Made by a program: the position numbers and the translations under genes
The notes under the pieces: generated by a model
The model's input: the letters and a program-made list of their open reading frames with translations, nothing else
Database searches by the model: none
What the model was told of the DNA's origin: nothing
Origin: Clostridia bacterium
GTDB taxonomy: Bacteria > Bacillota > Clostridia > Oscillospirales > CAG-272
Direction: 5' to 3'
DNA length: 15,920 nt
Assembly (NCBI GenBank): GCA_017416885.1
Contig: JAFQAM010000254.1
Location: 1-15,920 of the forward strand
In this document: positions 14,026-15,920 of the stretch, in pieces
Layout of the letters: every line of letters starts with the position of its first letter
Numbering within the stretch: position 1 is the stretch's first letter

Positions 14026-14925
14026 ATGAAAACAGAACGAAATATTTTGATTGCGTTTATACTTAATTTTGTTTTTTCTGTTTTTGAGCTTATTGGTGGT
14101 ATTTTTACGGGGAGTGTGGCGATAATTTCCGATGCTATACACGATTTCGGTGATGCATTTAGCATTGGAATATCCTTTTTTCTCGAACGAAAAAGTAAAA
14201 GAAAGCCTGATGAAAAATACACATACGGTTACGGTAGATATTCTATTGTTGGCGGTGTTATAACTACACTTATTTTACTTTTCGGCTCAGCTATGGTTAT
14301 TTATAATGCGATACTGAGGATTATAAATCCTGCTGAGATTGACTATAATGGAATGATTATTTTTGCAATTATCGGTGTTATAGTTAATTTTTGCGCCGCG
14401 TTTTTTACTCGTGAGGGTGAGTCGCTTAATCAAAGGGCGGTAAATCTTCATATGCTTGAGGATGTGCTTGGTTGGGTTGTTGTTTTAATTGGCGCAATTA
14501 TAATGAGGTTTACCGATTTATATATTATTGACGCAATTATGTCAATTGGCGTGGCTGTATTTATTCTTATTAATGCTATTAAAAATTTGAAGGACGGACT
14601 TAACATTTTTCTTGAAAAAGTGCCCTCATGTGTGGATATAAATGAGATTAAGGAGCATATTTGCGATATCGAAGGTGTTTCAGATGTGCATCACATTCAT
14701 ATTTGGACAATTGACGGTATAAACAATTATGCTACAATGCATATTGTGACAAGTGATAATCCACACAAGGTAAAGGAAGATGTGCGTAGCGAGCTTACGG
14801 AGCACGGGATTGGGCATGTAACAATTGAGATTGAAAATGAGGGGGAGCATTGTGAGAATATAAAATGTGAAATTAAGCATACGGGTTCACACGGTCATCA
14901 CCACCATCATCACCACCATCAATAA
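14026..14925 (+). CDS. Cation diffusion facilitator (Zn/Cd-type metal efflux)
   Basis: The 299 residues match the CDF family, which exports divalent metals such as Zn(II) from the cytoplasm in exchange for protons. Six membrane segments fill residues about 8-190. The intramembrane metal site can be placed: His39 and Asp43 in segment 2 (DAIHDFGDAF) and His142 and Asp146 in segment 5 (NLHMLEDVLG). The HxxxD/HxxxD set is the pattern of zinc/cadmium transporters rather than manganese ones. Residues 200-275 form the cytoplasmic CDF domain (SDVHHIHIWTIDG). The protein ends in a His-rich tail with eight consecutive His, then Gln. The ATG follows GGGGGA. It is divergent from the TetR gene and likely controlled by it. 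Confidence 0.92.
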   Translation: MKTERNILIAFILNFVFSVFELIGGIFTGSVAIISDAIHDFGDAFSIGISFFLERKSKRKPDEKYTYGYGRYSIVGGVITTLILLFGSAMVIYNAILRIINPAEIDYNGMIIFAIIGVIVNFCAAFFTREGESLNQRAVNLHMLEDVLGWVVVLIGAIIMRFTDLYIIDAIMSIGVAVFILINAIKNLKDGLNIFLEKVPSCVDINEIKEHICDIEGVSDVHHIHIWTIDGINNYATMHIVTSDNPHKVKEDVRSELTEHGIGHVTIEIENEGEHCENIKCEIKHTGSHGHHHHHHHHQ

Positions 14926-14975
14926 TTAAAAAAAGAAGCTGACTTCGCCTCTGCAACTTTAGCGGAGAAAACACG

Positions 14976-15010
14976 AACACCACCAAGGAGATTTCTTTGG
15001 TGGTGTTTTC
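14976..15010 (+). terminator. Terminator downstream of the CDF gene
   Basis: An 11-bp perfect stem, AACACCACCAA (14976-14986) with TTGGTGGTGTT (14997-15007), has a 10-base loop and is followed by a short T run. It lies about 50 bases after the stop codon. The tract between them includes a smaller possible hairpin, CTCTGC/GCGGAG. Confidence 0.75.
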
Positions 15011-15027
15011 GTCGTTGGGAACTTACG

Positions 15028-15077
15028 AAAGGCTCCCTCCGGGAGGGAGCTGGCGCCGTAAGGCGACTGAGGGAGAG
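15028..15077 (+). repeat. GC-rich palindromic repeat, copy A
   Basis: The element begins AAAGGCTCCCTCC and contains a stem GCTCCCTCC (15032-15040) with GGAGGGAGC (15042-15050), then a hairpin CGCC-GTAA-GGCG (15054-15065), then ACTGAGGGAG, which can pair again with the first CTCCCTC. From general knowledge this resembles a REP/MITE-like intergenic family in gut Clostridia. Its base composition is far more GC-rich than its surroundings, a sign of separate origin. Confidence 0.7.
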
Positions 15078-15115
15078 CGCGTTATTATGAGGTCAATCTA
15101 AATTCCAAGTCGCGC

Positions 15116-15165
15116 GGGCTCCTTCCACCACTTCGTGGTCCCCCTTCCTCCCGGAGGAAGGCTTT
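15116..15165 (-). repeat. GC-rich palindromic repeat, copy B in opposite orientation
   Basis: Read on the minus strand it begins AAAAGCCTTCCTCC and repeats the plan of copy A. A 9-bp stem CCTTCCTCC/GGAGGAAGG (15143-15151 and 15153-15161) is followed by a hairpin ACCAC-TTC-GTGGT (15127-15139) and a closing AGGAG. The sequence differs from copy A but keeps the fold, so A and B look like two members of one family facing each other. Confidence 0.65.
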
Positions 15166-15177
15166 TGTGCGCCGTGC

Positions 15178-15245
15178 TTCTGCGGATAGTGGGTTCGGGC
15201 TTCTACCCGATGGTGCCCCCAGACGCAAGCGTCGGGAAAGCAGAA
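15178..15245. other. Hairpin cluster next to the palindromic repeats, function unknown
   Basis: An outer pair TTCTGC (15178-15183) with GCAGAA (15240-15245) encloses two hairpins, CGGG/CCCG (15196-15199, 15206-15209) and GACGC-AA-GCGTC (15222-15233). It could fold as a three-way junction. It is GC-rich like the repeats beside it, and may be part of the same composite insertion. No coding frame is convincing. Confidence 0.4.
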
Positions 15246-15256
15246 AAATAGTGTGG

Positions 15257-15285
15257 TTGTATTGTTAATAATTCTATGGTATAAT
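15257..15285 (+). promoter_or_regulatory. Promoter of the sigma factor gene
   Basis: TTGTAT (15257-15262), a 17-bp spacer and TATAAT (15280-15285). The spacer ends in TGG, an extended -10 element, as in the promoter at 8671. The expected start near 15292 leaves a leader of about 88 bases. Confidence 0.7.
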
Positions 15286-15311
15286 AATTCTGAAAATTTT
15301 TCTTCCACCTT

Positions 15312-15356
15312 AAACCTTTTCGCATAAAAAAACAACTTAATATGCGAAACCGGTTT
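15312..15356 (+). promoter_or_regulatory. Leader hairpin before the sigma factor gene
   Basis: A 9-bp perfect stem TTTCGCATA (15318-15326) with TATGCGAAA (15341-15349) is extended by AAACC (15312-15316) with GGTTT (15352-15356). It ends 13 bases before the GGAGG ribosome site. The T tract after it is too short for a clear terminator, so a role in mRNA stability or translation is more likely. Confidence 0.5.
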
Positions 15357-15379
15357 TAATAACACGAAAGGAGGAACAT

Positions 15380-15920
15380 ATGGAGCAAGAAGTATCTTTT
15401 GAAGCATTGCTAAAAAAGCATCGTGTTGTTGTAGAACGATATATCAATTTTAGGTTGCCAAGCACCTTTGATGCCGACGACGTAATACAAGAAACATACC
15501 ATGCGGCTTATATTGGTTTTGAAAAACTTCGAAATAAAGAATTATTCAAACCTTGGATATTATCCATTGCACGAAATCAATGTAATTTATGGTTTCGCAA
15601 AAAATACGGTAACGAGTTGATTTCGTTAGATACAATCCCAGATATAGCTGACACCGATACAACGGAAGATAAAACCGCATATCAGGTTTTGAATTTGTTA
15701 TCTAAAGAGTCTGCAGAACTGTTAAAGCTAACTGTGCAAGGATATAAGCAAATTGATATTGCGAAACGCTTGAATATTCCAATTGGTACTGTTAAAAGTC
15801 GCTTGCATTACGCGCGAAAACAATTTCGTTCTATGTGTACCCCTGAACAGATTTTGATGTTTGAGAAAGGAAGAAAGAATATGGCAAAGAAAGATTACAC
15901 CTGCGGTTTCCCCGAGGATA
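15380..15920 (+). CDS. ECF-type sigma-70 family RNA polymerase sigma factor (3' end cut by the window)
   Basis: The ATG at 15380 follows AAAGGAGG, and the frame stays open for 180 codons to the end of the window, so the gene is incomplete. Region 2, which binds core polymerase and the -10 DNA, is seen around DADDVIQETYHAAY (31-44) and WILSIARNQCNLWFRKK (59-75). Region 4, for the -35 DNA, is YKQIDIAKRLNIPIGTVKSR (122-141) followed by LHYARKQF. Regions 1 and 3 are absent, as in ECF sigma factors. These usually end shortly after region 4. Here the protein continues with MFEKGRKNMAKKDYTCGFPED, so it carries a C-terminal extension of unknown length that may sense a signal or replace an anti-sigma factor. 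No anti-sigma gene is visible before the window ends. Confidence 0.85.
   Translation, partial: MEQEVSFEALLKKHRVVVERYINFRLPSTFDADDVIQETYHAAYIGFEKLRNKELFKPWILSIARNQCNLWFRKKYGNELISLDTIPDIADTDTTEDKTAYQVLNLLSKESAELLKLTVQGYKQIDIAKRLNIPIGTVKSRLHYARKQFRSMCTPEQILMFEKGRKNMAKKDYTCGFPED

Noticed and set aside
14920..15010. Possible short gene or attachment site after the poly-His codons
   Set aside because: Only hairpins and a terminator were found; no direct repeat pair typical of an attachment site and no integrase in the window.
15093..15407. Open frame of 104 codons on the minus strand across the GC-rich repeats
   Set aside because: It is a by-product of the palindromic elements and the sigma factor leader; it overlaps the sigma gene start and has no ribosome site.

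Overview
The window looks like chromosomal DNA of an AT-rich Gram-positive anaerobe, most likely a gut-type member of the Clostridia (Bacillota). The reasons are strong AGGAG-type ribosome binding sites before almost every gene, many housekeeping promoters close to TTGACA-17-TATAAT, rho-independent terminators, LRR_5/BspA-type leucine-rich-repeat proteins, and a GC-rich palindromic repeat of a kind I associate with gut Clostridia. No rRNA, tRNA, CRISPR array, integrase or transposase was seen.

Layout. Positions 1-223 hold an unexplained long inverted repeat and a terminator for a gene outside the window. An ADP-ribosylglycohydrolase-family gene (224-1777, -) is divergent from a 777-residue three-part protein (1938-4271, +): a decayed GIY-YIG-like N-terminus, a right-handed parallel beta-helix and a C-terminal PDZ-like domain. 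Next comes a regulator/LRR block. Two paralogous HTH-plus-helical-repeat regulators (4448-5566, - and 8719-9804, +) flank a two-gene operon of LRR_5 proteins without signal peptides (8484 to 5736, -). Both regulator promoters carry almost the same 21-bp operator at the same distance from the -10 box.

A perfect 30-bp palindrome then serves as a two-way terminator. Beyond it are an EamA/DMT transporter and an SGNH hydrolase in one operon (9861-11799, -), a ferritin (11904-12413, -), and a divergent PnuC-family vitamin/nucleoside transporter with a structured 5' leader (12637-13320, +). A TetR-family repressor (13321-13863, -) abuts pnuC tail to tail and is divergent from a cation diffusion facilitator with a poly-His tail (14026-14925, +). 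The shared tetR/CDF promoter region has two related palindromes. The 454-bp gap 14926-15379 holds a terminator, two opposed GC-rich palindromic repeats and a further hairpin cluster. The window ends inside an ECF-type sigma factor gene (15380 to past 15920, +).

How the genes may work together. Three regulatory circuits can be read from the DNA: (i) the paired HTH regulators with a common operator around the LRR operon, (ii) the TetR/CDF metal-efflux module, and (iii) the pnuC leader. The strongest candidates for something undescribed are the regulator/LRR locus and the GIY-YIG-like/beta-helix/PDZ fusion. All assignments come from reading the sequence by eye; no database search was possible.
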